Under the pieces are notes generated by a model that searched no databases, was not told the origin of the DNA, and saw nothing but the letters and a program-made list of their open reading frames with translations. A DNA stretch of 64,000 nt, from the NCBI RefSeq assembly GCF_006483455.1, contig NZ_PPPU01000013.1, positions 1-64,000 of the forward strand. The letters run 5' to 3'. Below are positions 10,453 to 19,799 of the stretch, one piece after another. The first letter of the stretch is position 1; each line of letters opens with the position of its first letter. The DNA comes from Methylomonas koyamae. Lineage in GTDB: Bacteria > Pseudomonadota > Gammaproteobacteria > Methylococcales > Methylomonadaceae. Made by a program: the position numbers and the translations under genes.

Positions 10453-10676
10453 TTCTCTGCGACACCAATATCTTGATTGAATTCTACAAAGGCAATCCAG
10501 CTATCGTCCAAACTCTCAGAACGATAGGGCCGGCTAATATAGCGGTTAGCGTCATCACCAAAGCCGAACTGTTTTACGGCGCTAGAGATAAACAAGAGCT
10601 GTCCAAAATTGAACGCCATCTTGGTCAATGCCATTGCTATGGCCTGAATTTCGGTCATGGTTACTCCTCAAAGTAA
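10449..10676 (+). pseudogene. VapC-type PIN-domain toxin, C-terminally truncated
   Basis: The first 65 or so residues match a VapC RNase: MILCDTNILIEFYKGNP with the first catalytic Asp at position 5, and VSVITKAELFYGA with the catalytic Glu. Family members run to about 130 residues, but this one ends at 75 after an unrelated tail (FGHGYSSK). The distal half with the remaining acidic residues is missing. The break at about 10640 looks like a deletion or recombination joint. RNase activity is unlikely. Confidence 0.8.
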
Positions 10677-10789
10677 GTGCAGTGTCCTGCCTAATGACCG
10701 TTTACACAAAAATTCTTACACCCTCACCAGCCGTTATCGGTCTTGAATTACTTGGCTTTGGGAGTTTTTCACCAGCCTGCTAATATCAA

Positions 10790-11296
10790 TTAACGACAAT
10801 AACGCATACGAATCCATTCCAAGTCCCACAGGCGTTCGGCATCGGTGGTTCGAATAATTTCATTCACCAACTCGCACTGGCGCATGAATGTAGTCATCTC
10901 TTGAGTTCCCTGGCGAAAACGAATTCCTGCACATATCGAAGCAGTTCGGTCTGTTGCATTGATAGGGATCCACGCCGGATCTGCCGGACCGGTTGCGTCA
11001 AGAAAATGAGCTTTGTGGAATTTATTAATGAGTTTTTCCAAAGTAGACTTATCAATACGATGTTCGTCACGTCCCAAGACTTCGACGTTTTTTACACCCT
11101 TGTATTGAACGAGACCGTCTTCAAATATTTTAATAATAAAAGAAGGCTCGCATTTTACGCCACATGCCAGATAGGGCGTTCCATACGACAAGGTAATAAT
11201 CGGTTTATTTTCCGCATATGCCATTTTCGTTTGGCAATTCATCGCAAGCAATGTCGAAAAGATCAACACATTTGGTAGGCTCGTTATTATTTTCAT
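10790..11296 (-). CDS. Exported DUF6438-like protein
   Basis: A 168-residue protein with a signal peptide (hydrophobic core LPNVLIFSTLLAM) and a body resembling DUF6438: ITLSYGTPYLACGVKCEPSFIIKIFEDGLVQYKG (shown here only as a positional description, residues about 33-67), followed by the L-x-L-x-x-x-F segment LEKLINKFHKAHFLDAT. GAGGTG lies upstream of the ATG. The function of this domain is unknown. It may be cotranscribed with the exported protein upstream at 12193, 9 bases away. Confidence 0.6.
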   Translation of the reverse strand: MKIITSLPNVLIFSTLLAMNCQTKMAYAENKPIITLSYGTPYLACGVKCEPSFIIKIFEDGLVQYKGVKNVEVLGRDEHRIDKSTLEKLINKFHKAHFLDATGPADPAWIPINATDRTASICAGIRFRQGTQEMTTFMRQCELVNEIIRTTDAERLWDLEWIRMRYCR

Positions 11297-11305
11297 GGTT
11301 ACACC

Positions 11306-12193
11306 TCAATGTGTTAATAATATATACATACCAAATACTTGATACTCGCAGATTCTGTTATTCTGATTTCTATCGTGCATAAAAACCCCGAAATAATAGG
11401 GTTCGGATAGACTACTAGTTAAATAGGCTCCGTATCCCCTAGAAACAGACAAATTAGTGAAAAAACCATCGAAATAATATTTGCCCTTATACCCAAATAC
11501 GTTTATCGGAAATGCCAAGACAGGAAAAGAAATCAGACTAGGCCAGTCCAGCGCCTCCTGATCCGCAAATATACGTTTCATTTTATCTTCGGTGATTTGC
11601 TGCATTGATGGATCAACAATGTAAACGCCTTGCTTGTTTTTGATAACCACATCGTCGGCTATGCCATCATTATCCAAATCCAGTTGAGTTTGATACCTTA
11701 CAAACGGTGTCTTTTGGTTCACAAGGATATTGGCATTTATTGCCTCTAGGCTATTGGCAGGCAAGCCTCTTATCCCCTTTGGACCACCTTCAAGTACTCC
11801 GCCAACTTTGGTCCGGTATTCGTATTGTTTATTCGATAATTTTTCAATCAAGTCCTGATCCTGATAGCGATCGAAGCTTATGGTTTTGTAATTGATGCGT
11901 TGAATCTCCTCCGCTGTCAGCGGTACTGGTTTAAGGTCAACAAACCCCTCTAGCAACGGTTCTGTGACTCGACCTTTAACCGGATTATTGTCGAGAAATT
12001 CGGTGGCATTGAGCCGCTGCAAATAAGCCTCGCAGACTTCGAGACCATGGCCTTTAATCAATTCAAAAACTGGTTTGCTGGGTAAAGGCTCATCCGCGTG
12101 CGCTGATTGCTCCCAAAAAATCGTTAGGGTGCAGCCAAGAATCCAGGCACAAATACGTGGACTACGGTTTTCCGGTGTTTTTAATTTTGTCAT
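11306..12193 (-). CDS. Exported protein of unknown function
   Basis: A 295-residue protein with a signal peptide (ICAWILGCTLTIFWEQSAHA). The middle contains LDLDNDGIADDVVI, an Asp-rich turn reminiscent of calcium-binding FG-GAP-like or dockerin-like repeats, and is followed by short beta-rich segments. AAAAGAG precedes the ATG. The gene runs into the DUF6438-like gene on the same strand. No family recognised. An extracytoplasmic role is all that can be said. Confidence 0.55.
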   Translation of the reverse strand: MTKLKTPENRSPRICAWILGCTLTIFWEQSAHADEPLPSKPVFELIKGHGLEVCEAYLQRLNATEFLDNNPVKGRVTEPLLEGFVDLKPVPLTAEEIQRINYKTISFDRYQDQDLIEKLSNKQYEYRTKVGGVLEGGPKGIRGLPANSLEAINANILVNQKTPFVRYQTQLDLDNDGIADDVVIKNKQGVYIVDPSMQQITEDKMKRIFADQEALDWPSLISFPVLAFPINVFGYKGKYYFDGFFTNLSVSRGYGAYLTSSLSEPYYFGVFMHDRNQNNRICEYQVFGMYILLTH

Positions 12194-12311
12194 TGCTCTT
12201 TTCGATTTTTAGAGGGTACGGTGGGTGAGGCATTTGCCTTGCAACAATGGCGAAATGGGCCGTTTATGATCGATATTGGCATGTCTAGTCTGATACCAAG
12301 TTGACACCTAA

Positions 12312-13849
12312 CTAAGGTAACAACTGTAAAGCCCGGTCAGCCTGAAGCAAGCCGAACCCCGTGACGTAATCGTAACCCGGCTCGCCCATATCCAAGGCAC
12401 TGCGCCGCAAGGTGTCGTAAAGTTGTGACGGTGTTAAAACGTGGTCTTTTCTTGCTGCTGCTTGTAATAGCAAACCGCCATTCCCGCCGCATGAGGCGCA
12501 GCATCTGAGGTACCGGTGAAATTGGGTTTGCCGTCTTTTTCCACATCTGGCCGGGTCTTGGAAAAGAAACTGGTATTGACGTTGGTCGGAGCCATCGCTA
12601 CGACGTGCTTACGGGCAACGGGCTCCGACAAACGCTGGCCGTGGTTGTCGAACAAGATCGGCAAGCCGCCGGGGGAGGAGTAATAACTCGGTTGCAGCGG
12701 CTTCTGGCCTGGCGTGGCTTCGACGACGCCGACGCTGAATGCGCCTTCGGCATTGGCATGACCAAACACGGAAGTAACCGATTTTGGCTCGTTGCGATAT
12801 TCGTCGATATTAGGGTGTTCACTGGGTAGTGAACTGCCACTGAGGATATATTTCAGCAAACCGGGTGCGGGTCCGGCCGCTTTCAGGATACGTAAACCGA
12901 CGGTTTTGCGCTGGCGATTGCCTTTGTTGTCGAATCCGACCACTTCGATGGGGTCGCCGCCCAGGTTATCGGTCGAACCGCCAATGACCCAGGCTTTACT
13001 GACATGCTTACAGGCCGGGTCGTCGTAAACCACCACATCCAGATCACTGGCCGAGCCGCTGCCGCCGCTGACTGATTTGGCCGGTTGGTCCCATTACAAA
13101 CTCAACACAGTGAAAGCGTCGGCGCCGACAGTAATCGTTTGGCAGGTATCGGCTTTGCGGGGATCGAGATTGAAGTCGTGGGCGACGCCGTGTTTTTCGC
13201 TCAAAGGGTAGGTACCACTATCGACAAACGCGGATTGATAGCTGTTGAGACCAGCGTTGCCCGCCGACGTAAAAAAGGCGATGCCGCGTTCGAATACCAG
13301 GCGATCGATGGTTTGAGTCGCGGCGCTGTCCTGAAACATCGGTTCGGTGAAATATACCGCATCGTCGACGATGATCTGCGCGCCGTGCTCGGCCACCCGA
13401 TTCAAGGCTTGGGTGAAGTCATCGGCATTGTCGCCCATGGCGTGAAACAGCAATTTGGCGTTGGGCGCCAGGTCGTGAATCACTTCCAGCATCGCCCGGC
13501 CTTCATCTAGGGGCTTTTCATTTTGGCAATTGGCTTCTTTCAGTACTGTCACTGCCGGCGGCAACTCGCCATTGGCTTGTCCCTCGTCCGCGCCGCCCAG
13601 ACAATTGAAACTGTCGCTGATGACGGCAACGGTAGTGCCTTCGCCGGTCAAATCGTAAGCGGCTCTCGCAAAATCGGCGTGGATTAACGCATTGCCCTGA
13701 CTAATTACCGTTTCGTATGAAGCTCCAGATTGAGCGTGCGTTAAATGCAATGTCGAAATGCACAAGGCTGTAAGTCGCAATAACCAACGGGCATTGCGCT
13801 TTATTACTTTTCGATTACCCAGAATCATATAAATCTCCATCAATTCCAT
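12312..13849 (-). pseudogene. S8/S53-like serine peptidase, broken by a stop and a frameshift
   Basis: Three collinear pieces read as one exported subtilase-like protein. Piece one (13849-13094) has a signal peptide, VAVISDSFNCLGGA with a catalytic-type Asp, DEGRAMLEVIHDLAP where subtilisins have their His motif, and FFTSAGNAG. It ends at an in-frame TAA at 13094-13096, and the same frame continues as WDQPAKSVSGG. Piece two ends with GTSDAAPHAAG around the nucleophile Ser. A frameshift near 12480 leads to the C-terminal GEPGYDYVTGFGLLQADRAL in another frame. The DEGRAM motif suggests the S53-like branch. Inactive as read. Confidence 0.75.
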
Positions 13850-14668
13850 CCCTATTCATAGGTAAAAAGAAAGAACGGAGTCGAGTCTTGCAATAATGTA
13901 TTTTTATTTTTCATTCCGCCAATCTTCAAGTTAAATCATTTACTGTCATCGACCACTCAGGCACAACATTGACGCTGCGGCTCTTGCAGTGCTCTAGCAG
14001 CGAGATGTTGTTGTCCCTGGCTTGTCTGGCGCCGGCAGGCCATTGATCTCAAGGCTTATCCGGCGTAGGCGCCTTTGAAAATTAAGGTGCCGGCACTGGT
14101 CCAGATAGCCGGTAAACGGGCTGAGGAAGATGTTTTGCCCTAGGTTGATGTCACCGAGGTTGCCGCCGACCTTGCTCGAAGTGATGCGGATAACGATTGA
14201 GTGCTGGTTTTTGCCGGTGAAGCCGGCTGCCAAATGCGAATCGATGCGGTTGCTTAGGCAGATGTATCCTTACCTGTCGTTTTTCGATTCCATTTGCGCC
14301 ATCGGTTATTCTCTAAACTTGGCTACCGGTTGGTTTGTGGTTTTAGCCCCGCATCTTACTGATGATCATCGGCGTTAGCCAATTGTCGCAAATCGCTTCT
14401 GCGAACAGACTTGTCCTGAAGTCCAATCGGCAACGCCATAAGGCTATTCGCTTTCTCGCGGATCGCCCGCTTGTTCGGCCTTATATTGGCTCTATGGTCG
14501 CCCAGCTACTTTGCGAGTAGTTGTGGCGGTGCTCCGATTCAGATCATTCGGCAGTACATCGAGCAACACCAAACGAACAAACCGGATACTAGCATGTCCG
14601 CGCTATCCATCCCCGCTCTGAACGGCGGGATGTTCCGCGCAATCCGATAAACTCTTACTAATATAGTT
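13850..14668. other. Long stretch without a recognisable gene
   Basis: About 820 bases between the broken peptidase and a lipoprotein gene. Open frames of about 80 codons exist on both strands (for example around 13994-14378), but they overlap each other, lack clear ribosome binding sites and match no family I know. It may be a decayed gene. Confidence 0.45.
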
Positions 14669-15307
14669 TCATTGAAGATAATTTGGCCTATTGCCACGAA
14701 TGATGTGACCCTTGTCATCAATGCGGCCCTCCTTGCGCAACGTTTTAACGAGCAAGCTGCGCAAGTACGCATTCATTGCTATTTTTCGATTTTCATCCGT
14801 TAAATCGGTCATATCGAGTTTGCAATTTCGACCTTGGTCTTGGCACAAGTCGGCCCGGATTTGGTATTGCGGACATTCATCGAGAAACTGGTATTTTTTA
14901 CCACCCCCGCATAACTTCCACATCTGGAAATACTCACCAGCCGTTAAGAACTCGCGTTCTCTGAGAATTTGCCCCCAGATCCGCTCGTCAAGCTCGACAC
15001 CGGGCGGCGGAGATTGTCTGAAACAAGGAAGCTTTCCGACGGCCGCGACATCCAGATCGCCGTCGTCCAAGGTATCGCCCATATTGAACCGAAAAGCCGG
15101 CGTGTTCGGCGAATATGCCCGCCAAGGATAACGACTATGCGTTGGGTACCTTGGCGTAACGGCATACAGACTGTCGGCTTCCTCCCGGCAGGCCGCATAT
15201 TTTTTTGCCCGATCGTCGGCGTCAGGTTTTAGCGCAATGTGAGTCGCGCAGCCGTTTAGACCCATACTGGCCAACAAACCGAATAGAACGCAAGCTTTAG
15301 AACGCAT
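14669..15307 (-). CDS. Predicted lipoprotein of unknown function
   Basis: A 212-residue protein with a lipoprotein signal: FGLLASMGLNGC, with the lipobox Cys at about 21. The mature part has several cysteines (CREEAD, KLPCF, KLCGGG, ECPQY, LCQDQGRNC) that could form disulphides in the periplasm. No family recognised. It sits immediately downstream of the H-NS-like gene on the same strand, with about 58 bases between. Confidence 0.55.
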   Translation of the reverse strand: MRSKACVLFGLLASMGLNGCATHIALKPDADDRAKKYAACREEADSLYAVTPRYPTHSRYPWRAYSPNTPAFRFNMGDTLDDGDLDVAAVGKLPCFRQSPPPGVELDERIWGQILREREFLTAGEYFQMWKLCGGGKKYQFLDECPQYQIRADLCQDQGRNCKLDMTDLTDENRKIAMNAYLRSLLVKTLRKEGRIDDKGHIIRGNRPNYLQ

Positions 15308-15365
15308 AGTCCTGGGCGGATCTAGCTACGGCCGTACAAAGCCCGCCTGGAATGAGCCGGAGAAC

Positions 15366-15683
15366 TCATATTAAAAATTCCTCTTTGCTCCGCCCGGCCC
15401 CTAATAATTGCTTCATCCATTTTGGCGCAACACCACGACCTGTCCAGGTTTGGGTTGCATTAGCCGGGTTGCGATATTTCGGTGCAACTTGGGGGTTGCG
15501 AGAGGCTTTTGTTTTCACGGTGGCATCAATAATCTCCACCGACACATTAATCGAAGCCGCTAATTCTTTAATTTGAGCGATCACCTGTTCTCGCTTTTCG
15601 CTGATTCTCGCACTGAGCTGACTTTTTGCGCTATTGATAATATCGAGCAATTCGCCTTCGGATTTACCATCAAATTCAAGCAT
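15366..15683 (-). CDS. H-NS family nucleoid protein (plasmid type)
   Basis: A 105-residue H-NS-like silencer. Residues 1-50 form a coiled-coil oligomerisation region (AKSQLSARISEKREQVIAQI). The C-terminal DNA-binding motif is clear at about 73-93: KYRNPANATQTWTGRGVAPKW, matching the K-Y-R-(D/N)-P...W-x-G-R-G-x-x-P-x-W pattern. AAGGAAT precedes the ATG. Plasmid-borne H-NS proteins are known to mask horizontally acquired genes, which fits its place at the end of the PRTRC region. Confidence 0.88.
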   Translation of the reverse strand: MLEFDGKSEGELLDIINSAKSQLSARISEKREQVIAQIKELAASINVSVEIIDATVKTKASRNPQVAPKYRNPANATQTWTGRGVAPKWMKQLLGAGRSKEEFLI

Positions 15684-15713
15684 TATTTATTCCTTAATAG
15701 AGAAACTAAAGTA

Positions 15714-15956
15714 TTAACACGTTATCGCGGCTAGCGTATAGCCTCTGCGCTGTTTTATTCGCAGTATGTCATTTTGAGCCTTTATCGCCTCTTCTTCCGA
15801 TTCATACCAATTAGATCGCACGGTTCCTGGCGATCCAACCCGGCCCCACTCCCTTACTAAAGACCAGTCGCTAAAAATACCGGGCGATATCGTCAGCGCA
15901 TAGAATCGATGAATATTCGAATCCGCATCATGGCGTTCCAGGTAAATACCGCACAT
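15714..15956 (-). CDS. Small WGR-domain protein
   Basis: From the internal ATG the product is 80 residues and consists almost wholly of a WGR-like domain: RFYALTISPGIFSDWSLVREWGRVGSPG, with the Trp-Gly-Arg at its centre, then a helix ESEEEAIKAQNDILRIKQRRGY. An earlier ATG at 16016 would add a hydrophobic N-terminus and cannot be excluded. WGR domains bind nucleic acid or protein in PARPs and in bacterial MolR-like proteins. Small stand-alone versions are common on plasmids. It lies between the ThiF and H-NS-like genes on the same strand. Confidence 0.7.
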   Translation of the reverse strand: MCGIYLERHDADSNIHRFYALTISPGIFSDWSLVREWGRVGSPGTVRSNWYESEEEAIKAQNDILRIKQRRGYTLAAITC

Positions 15957-16034
15957 AAGAATAACGTTAGAAAGAAACGACATTATTAATATACGATAAA
16001 AATGAAGAATCGTCATCCGTATTTCTGAAAAAGA

Positions 16035-16772
16035 CTAAGCGATGTTAATCGGTATTTGCGAGCCTTTTGTAATATCAAGATAGGCACCTTGCCAATTTAA
16101 GCCGCCATTGCGCAATAAACCCCAAATCAGTTGCATCGCCACATTTGCGATCGCGCGGTTAATGGGTAACTCTTGGCTGGCTAATGCTTCCTCCATGCTG
16201 CAAGACGGTGTATTCGAATCGACCATTCCATTCAATTCGGGGTGAAAATCATATACGGACGGCAAGGTAATCTGGCAATCATCGTGATGCGACAACCGCC
16301 CTAAAATCACTTGGCCGGTATGTGCGCCATTGCCGGTATCCAACCATAGCGTTCTGCAGTGTTTAGAACGGCAACACTGGCTTAAATCGGCTCTAAATTG
16401 CGCCACGTCCACACACGTAATCACCAGATCGAAATATTCCGGCTTATTGCATGCAATAGAAAACATTTCAGGAATTCCGATCCAATCCTGACCATAGAGA
16501 TAATTAATACGCTGAATGGTGAGTACGGCTTTATTGTGGCCTAAATCGCTCGGATAGAAGGCCTGCCGGCCAATATTAGGCCTTTCGACTTGATCGCCAT
16601 CCCATGCCGTCACATGAAAACCGGCATGTCCCAATTCGCGGATCGCATAATCGATTCTCGCCAAACTGGTCAATACTTCCGATCCAGTGCCACCAACGCC
16701 AATCAGCGCAATCTTAACTCGATTTTCAAGCCAGTTTGCGGGGGTATAGAATTTAAACATAGTCGGTTTCAT
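16035..16772 (-). CDS. PRTRC system ThiF-like E1 enzyme
   Basis: A 245-residue E1/ThiF/MoeB-fold protein. The nucleotide-binding loop GVGGTGSEV is near residue 27, followed by the acidic AWDGDQVERPNIGRQ that binds ATP and positions the substrate tail. There is a downstream Cys-containing loop (VDSNTPSCSMEEALASQE), where E1-like enzymes carry their catalytic Cys. ThiF-like proteins adenylate the C-terminus of a beta-grasp protein. Here the candidate substrate is PRTRC C (20015). The family is known as the ThiF-related part of the PRTRC cassette. An ATG at 16772 was preferred over an upstream TTG. Confidence 0.9.
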   Translation of the reverse strand: MKPTMFKFYTPANWLENRVKIALIGVGGTGSEVLTSLARIDYAIRELGHAGFHVTAWDGDQVERPNIGRQAFYPSDLGHNKAVLTIQRINYLYGQDWIGIPEMFSIACNKPEYFDLVITCVDVAQFRADLSQCCRSKHCRTLWLDTGNGAHTGQVILGRLSHHDDCQITLPSVYDFHPELNGMVDSNTPSCSMEEALASQELPINRAIANVAMQLIWGLLRNGGLNWQGAYLDITKGSQIPINIA

Positions 16773-16836
16773 ATTCAATTTCAAACGTAGTGTTAAATAC
16801 TACCCGGTTCATCACCGATGCAATTAGAATAAGCCA

Positions 16837-17052
16837 TTAGCTTGCTGGCCTATTATTTTCAAGGCGCCCTTGGCTGACCAACAAGTCGCGTTCGTGCGCT
16901 CTGAACACTCGGCTGACATCGTTAATGCCGCAATTTTCAAATACGGCAACAGACCACCAGCCCCAAATAATTCGTGTCATTGGCCCGATTACCTCAATGT
17001 ACGGTCTTTTTGAAAAGCCGCCTCTTTTGTCTTGCTCCAACATAATAATCAT
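16837..17052 (-). CDS. Small hypothetical protein in the PRTRC cassette
   Basis: A 71-residue protein, not recognised, between PRTRC A and ThiF on the same strand. A GGAG lies upstream of the ATG. It contains an aromatic stretch, IIWGWWSVAVFE, and a basic/acidic C-terminus. The tight position suggests it belongs to the operon. It is not the PRTRC C protein, which is at 20015. Confidence 0.5.
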   Translation of the reverse strand: MIIMLEQDKRGGFSKRPYIEVIGPMTRIIWGWWSVAVFENCGINDVSRVFRAHERDLLVSQGRLENNRPAS

Positions 17053-17087
17053 GTCCGAATACTCCCGATCTGAATCCGATCTAGAAC

Positions 17088-17717
17088 TTAATCAAAAAAC
17101 AACCTGAAATCCTCGCAATCGAAAAAATGGCCGTTTACATTCATTCGAGTAGCGTAATTTTTACGATCGTGGCAATGCCCGATCACTCCGGCGACATAAA
17201 AACCGTGCCGATCGGAAACATCGTCCACTCCTGAGAAAAACGCGGGCATCCGGCCGTGGGTATGCACATCCAGGACGATCGCACTACCTTCAGGCAATTC
17301 GTTGCGATAGGACACATGCCCTGGCCCGACGCTCTGAATCTCGGGTTCGATCAATGCGTAGCCCTGGTGCAAAACATCCCAAACCACCCATCCGGCCCAC
17401 TCGTCGGGGCAGGCCGACGTGGCCTTTTGCTCAATGATTTCCAATAACCGAAACGGCATCGCCCCATGTCGAAGCCGAACGCCTTGCGCCCCAAGAACCC
17501 CATAGGGCAATTTGATGATCGACTGAGCCACCGGGAGCCTGACTTCGAACACTTCATTGATGGCCTCTAACACCACACCTTCTTGGCCAATCACAAAGCG
17601 GTGTTTGCCGAGTTCCGGCGCCGGCAGCTTTTCGCCAAACAGCGGCTGCATATAGGTGGGCGTTTCACCAAACAAAATCCGGTCGCGCGGGTCGGTTAGA
17701 TAGGCATTCATCATCAT
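17088..17717 (-). CDS. PRTRC system protein A (JAMM/JAB-domain protease candidate)
   Basis: A 209-residue protein. The C-terminal half holds a JAMM-type metal site: LDVHTHG (two His ligands) followed, with the right spacing, by SGVDDVSD (Ser and Asp). An upstream Glu would be the catalytic acid. JAMM proteins remove ubiquitin-like tags or trim their tails. The N-terminal half (about 1-90) is specific to PRTRC A proteins. It is directly downstream of PRTRC B (11 bases). Pairing with a ThiF E1 and a small beta-grasp-like protein in the same operon supports a deconjugation or tail-processing role, which remains inference. Confidence 0.85.
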   Translation of the reverse strand: MMMNAYLTDPRDRILFGETPTYMQPLFGEKLPAPELGKHRFVIGQEGVVLEAINEVFEVRLPVAQSIIKLPYGVLGAQGVRLRHGAMPFRLLEIIEQKATSACPDEWAGWVVWDVLHQGYALIEPEIQSVGPGHVSYRNELPEGSAIVLDVHTHGRMPAFFSGVDDVSDRHGFYVAGVIGHCHDRKNYATRMNVNGHFFDCEDFRLFFD

Positions 17718-17728
17718 CTTCAGTCTGC

Positions 17729-18499
17729 CTATGCGTGTCTGCTGATAAAGTCTGTAACGGACATTTTTAACGGGTTTAATGCGCTGTTTGGAAATCGCAC
17801 TGTGTTTTGCGTGGCCAGATCGGCCCAGAATTTGAAACAGTCTTTGGTTTCGACGGCGTCTGCTTGATGGCCGACTTTCAGGCTATGCGGATGATTGACA
17901 TGGGTGAATGCGCTTTCGAACATTACCGCTTCCCAGGCCGTTAATTGCTCGGCATCGCAATAATCCGGCAATGGCGCACTGCCAGTACACACTCTGCCAA
18001 CCTGATTAACGTTCATCAAGGGCGCGTGGTAGAGCTTCGTATGCGCCGTAATCCTCCGGTTGCTCGCTAATGCCGCAACCGAGAAATGACTGTTGCTGTT
18101 AGCCACCATCAGTAAACGCGGCCAAGGCACCGTCAGCGTTTGCGGCTTCAATCCTACCGGCTTGAATATCATGGGGCGAACTGCGGCCGGGGTCGTCCAT
18201 GCGATATGCGTGCTGCTGATCGAGACCACCGCCGTTGGCAATAGCGTCGCTTTTCGCAGCGATCTATTCAGGATTTCCCGGAGCAAGTTTTCCAGATCGT
18301 CACGCCCCATTAGCTTGCCGGCGCCCACGACCAGCTTACCGTCATCGCCCTCGAAAAACTCATGCGCGGATGAAATTAGTCTGCTACCGCTAACGCCGCT
18401 CGCCCCAGTCCCTATATGTTTCAGTTCGTGAACGAGAATGGCGGTCATCGGGCTAATTCTGGCCGACGGTTCGACACAGTGTGCAAAAAATTCAGTCAT
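17729..18499 (-). CDS. PRTRC system protein B (E2-like candidate)
   Basis: A 256-residue PRTRC B protein. The C-terminal half contains the family-typical LYHAPLMNVNQVGRVCTGS, with a conserved Cys after a His/Asn stretch. From memory this family is grouped with E2/UBC-fold proteins (Prok-E2 family D), with the Cys as possible thioester acceptor. The start at 18499 was chosen because AAGGTG is correctly spaced. A GTG at 18505 is the alternative. It overlaps the end of PRTRC F, indicating coupling. The biochemical role is unproven. Confidence 0.85.
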   Translation of the reverse strand: MTEFFAHCVEPSARISPMTAILVHELKHIGTGASGVSGSRLISSAHEFFEGDDGKLVVGAGKLMGRDDLENLLREILNRSLRKATLLPTAVVSISSTHIAWTTPAAVRPMIFKPVGLKPQTLTVPWPRLLMVANSNSHFSVAALASNRRITAHTKLYHAPLMNVNQVGRVCTGSAPLPDYCDAEQLTAWEAVMFESAFTHVNHPHSLKVGHQADAVETKDCFKFWADLATQNTVRFPNSALNPLKMSVTDFISRHA

Positions 18500-19712
18500 C
18501 GTCACCTTGCTGGTTTATTTGAATCATTTCGGCCAACCGAATTAACCCTCTCGCTTTAGCCAGTATCATCAGTTTGTCAGCGGTCTGGTTTAACGCAATA
18601 GGGTTCAACGCGATTGAACTCATGGGCGTTTCACCGGCATTGGCAATGTCTTCGTACAGTTCGGCAGCGAGTGTTTCTTCCCAGTCAAAGCCAAAGCCGA
18701 TAGCATGACCCACCCCAATGCCGCAATCGCTATAAAAAGACCCGGTGGAGTCAAATATCGTGAATTCGGGGTGATGGTTCTTTTTTATTTTTTCAACGAA
18801 CCGAATAAACGCGAGGCTTTCTTCGATAAACGGCCACCAGGGGCTGGTGACATAAGCGTCCTGCTGCTTGTGTAAGCGATGAAACGCTCGAATACCTTTC
18901 AAATCCGGAATGTCGCCGAAGAGTTTCTCCGGGTCATTGTTAATGATTCGCCGCAGTAATTCGATGCGCTCTTCCAGATAATCCGCATCATCGGTGAATT
19001 CGCTGAAGGGATACTGGCCTCGTTCTAGAAACAACTCGGCGAGTTCCCGATCACTGGCGTTATTGCCGCCATTGATTTCGGCTTTCAATTCGCTCAGCTC
19101 GTCTTCAAGGAAAAAGCCAATCCCCGTCCGCTGGATATCGCAGGCACAGATGCCGATTTCGCCGAAATCTTGGATATAGCGAATACAGCCAATAACCACC
19201 TTCGCCAACGCCCGATCGACTTCGATTAAATCCAACTGCGTGAATCGCGGATTCAGGGCCATCACCAAATCCACAGGCTGTGGGCCGGCCTCGTTACGGC
19301 CGTATTCTTCCCTGACTCGGAACTCGAAGGCGATCACTTCAAAATCGTCGTCATCCTCGCCGACGATCGCTTGCGCGACCGCATTCAACTTGGCGTCAAT
19401 CCGCTTTAAACTTTCCCGGTACAGCCCGGTAAGCGCCTGTGATCCGCCGGCGAAGTGCTCGTCAATTTCGGCTGGCGTTACCAAGCCCATTTCATAAGCT
19501 AACAGTATCGCGGTGCTGAACACTGCTCTGTTCTGCCGGAATAACTGGATCGCTTGCTGTTCGACAATCCCGCCAACCAACAACTGCAGGTCGAAGTCCA
19601 GGCGCACTTCCTTAAACAATACATTCAAATCAAGGGCAAGGTTTGCGCGGGGACATGGGTTAACGCCGTTCGCTTCAATTTGATCGTTCTCGAAAGCAGG
19701 AACAGAACACAT
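18492..19712 (-). CDS. PRTRC system protein F
   Basis: A 406-residue protein assigned to PRTRC F by position between C and B, by size and by overall character. It has no catalytic motif I can name. The C-terminal half contains long acidic helices and RFVEKIKKNHHPEFTIFDSTGSFYSDCGIGVGHAIGFG. It ends QGDDD, overlapping PRTRC B. The start is uncertain: the ATG at 19712 has a weak ribosome binding site, and another frame with good coding character (about 19849-19625) lies directly upstream, so a frameshift in the N-terminal part is possible. Confidence 0.75.
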   Translation of the reverse strand: MCSVPAFENDQIEANGVNPCPRANLALDLNVLFKEVRLDFDLQLLVGGIVEQQAIQLFRQNRAVFSTAILLAYEMGLVTPAEIDEHFAGGSQALTGLYRESLKRIDAKLNAVAQAIVGEDDDDFEVIAFEFRVREEYGRNEAGPQPVDLVMALNPRFTQLDLIEVDRALAKVVIGCIRYIQDFGEIGICACDIQRTGIGFFLEDELSELKAEINGGNNASDRELAELFLERGQYPFSEFTDDADYLEERIELLRRIINNDPEKLFGDIPDLKGIRAFHRLHKQQDAYVTSPWWPFIEESLAFIRFVEKIKKNHHPEFTIFDSTGSFYSDCGIGVGHAIGFGFDWEETLAAELYEDIANAGETPMSSIALNPIALNQTADKLMILAKARGLIRLAEMIQINQQGDDD

Positions 19713-19799
19713 ACGCTTGAATCCATTAGGCCGTTGTCGCTGTCATCGGTAGTGGGCAAACCACTCGCCCACTGCTGTAATAGGGCAAGATTACCCGTA

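Noticed and set aside
13994-14378. Overlapping open frames on both strands
   Set aside because: No ribosome binding site, no family pattern and each is contradicted by the other strand.
16837-17052. Small gene considered as PRTRC C
   Set aside because: The beta-grasp pattern and terminal KTKG belong to the gene at 20015. This one has a different sequence and is left unnamed.
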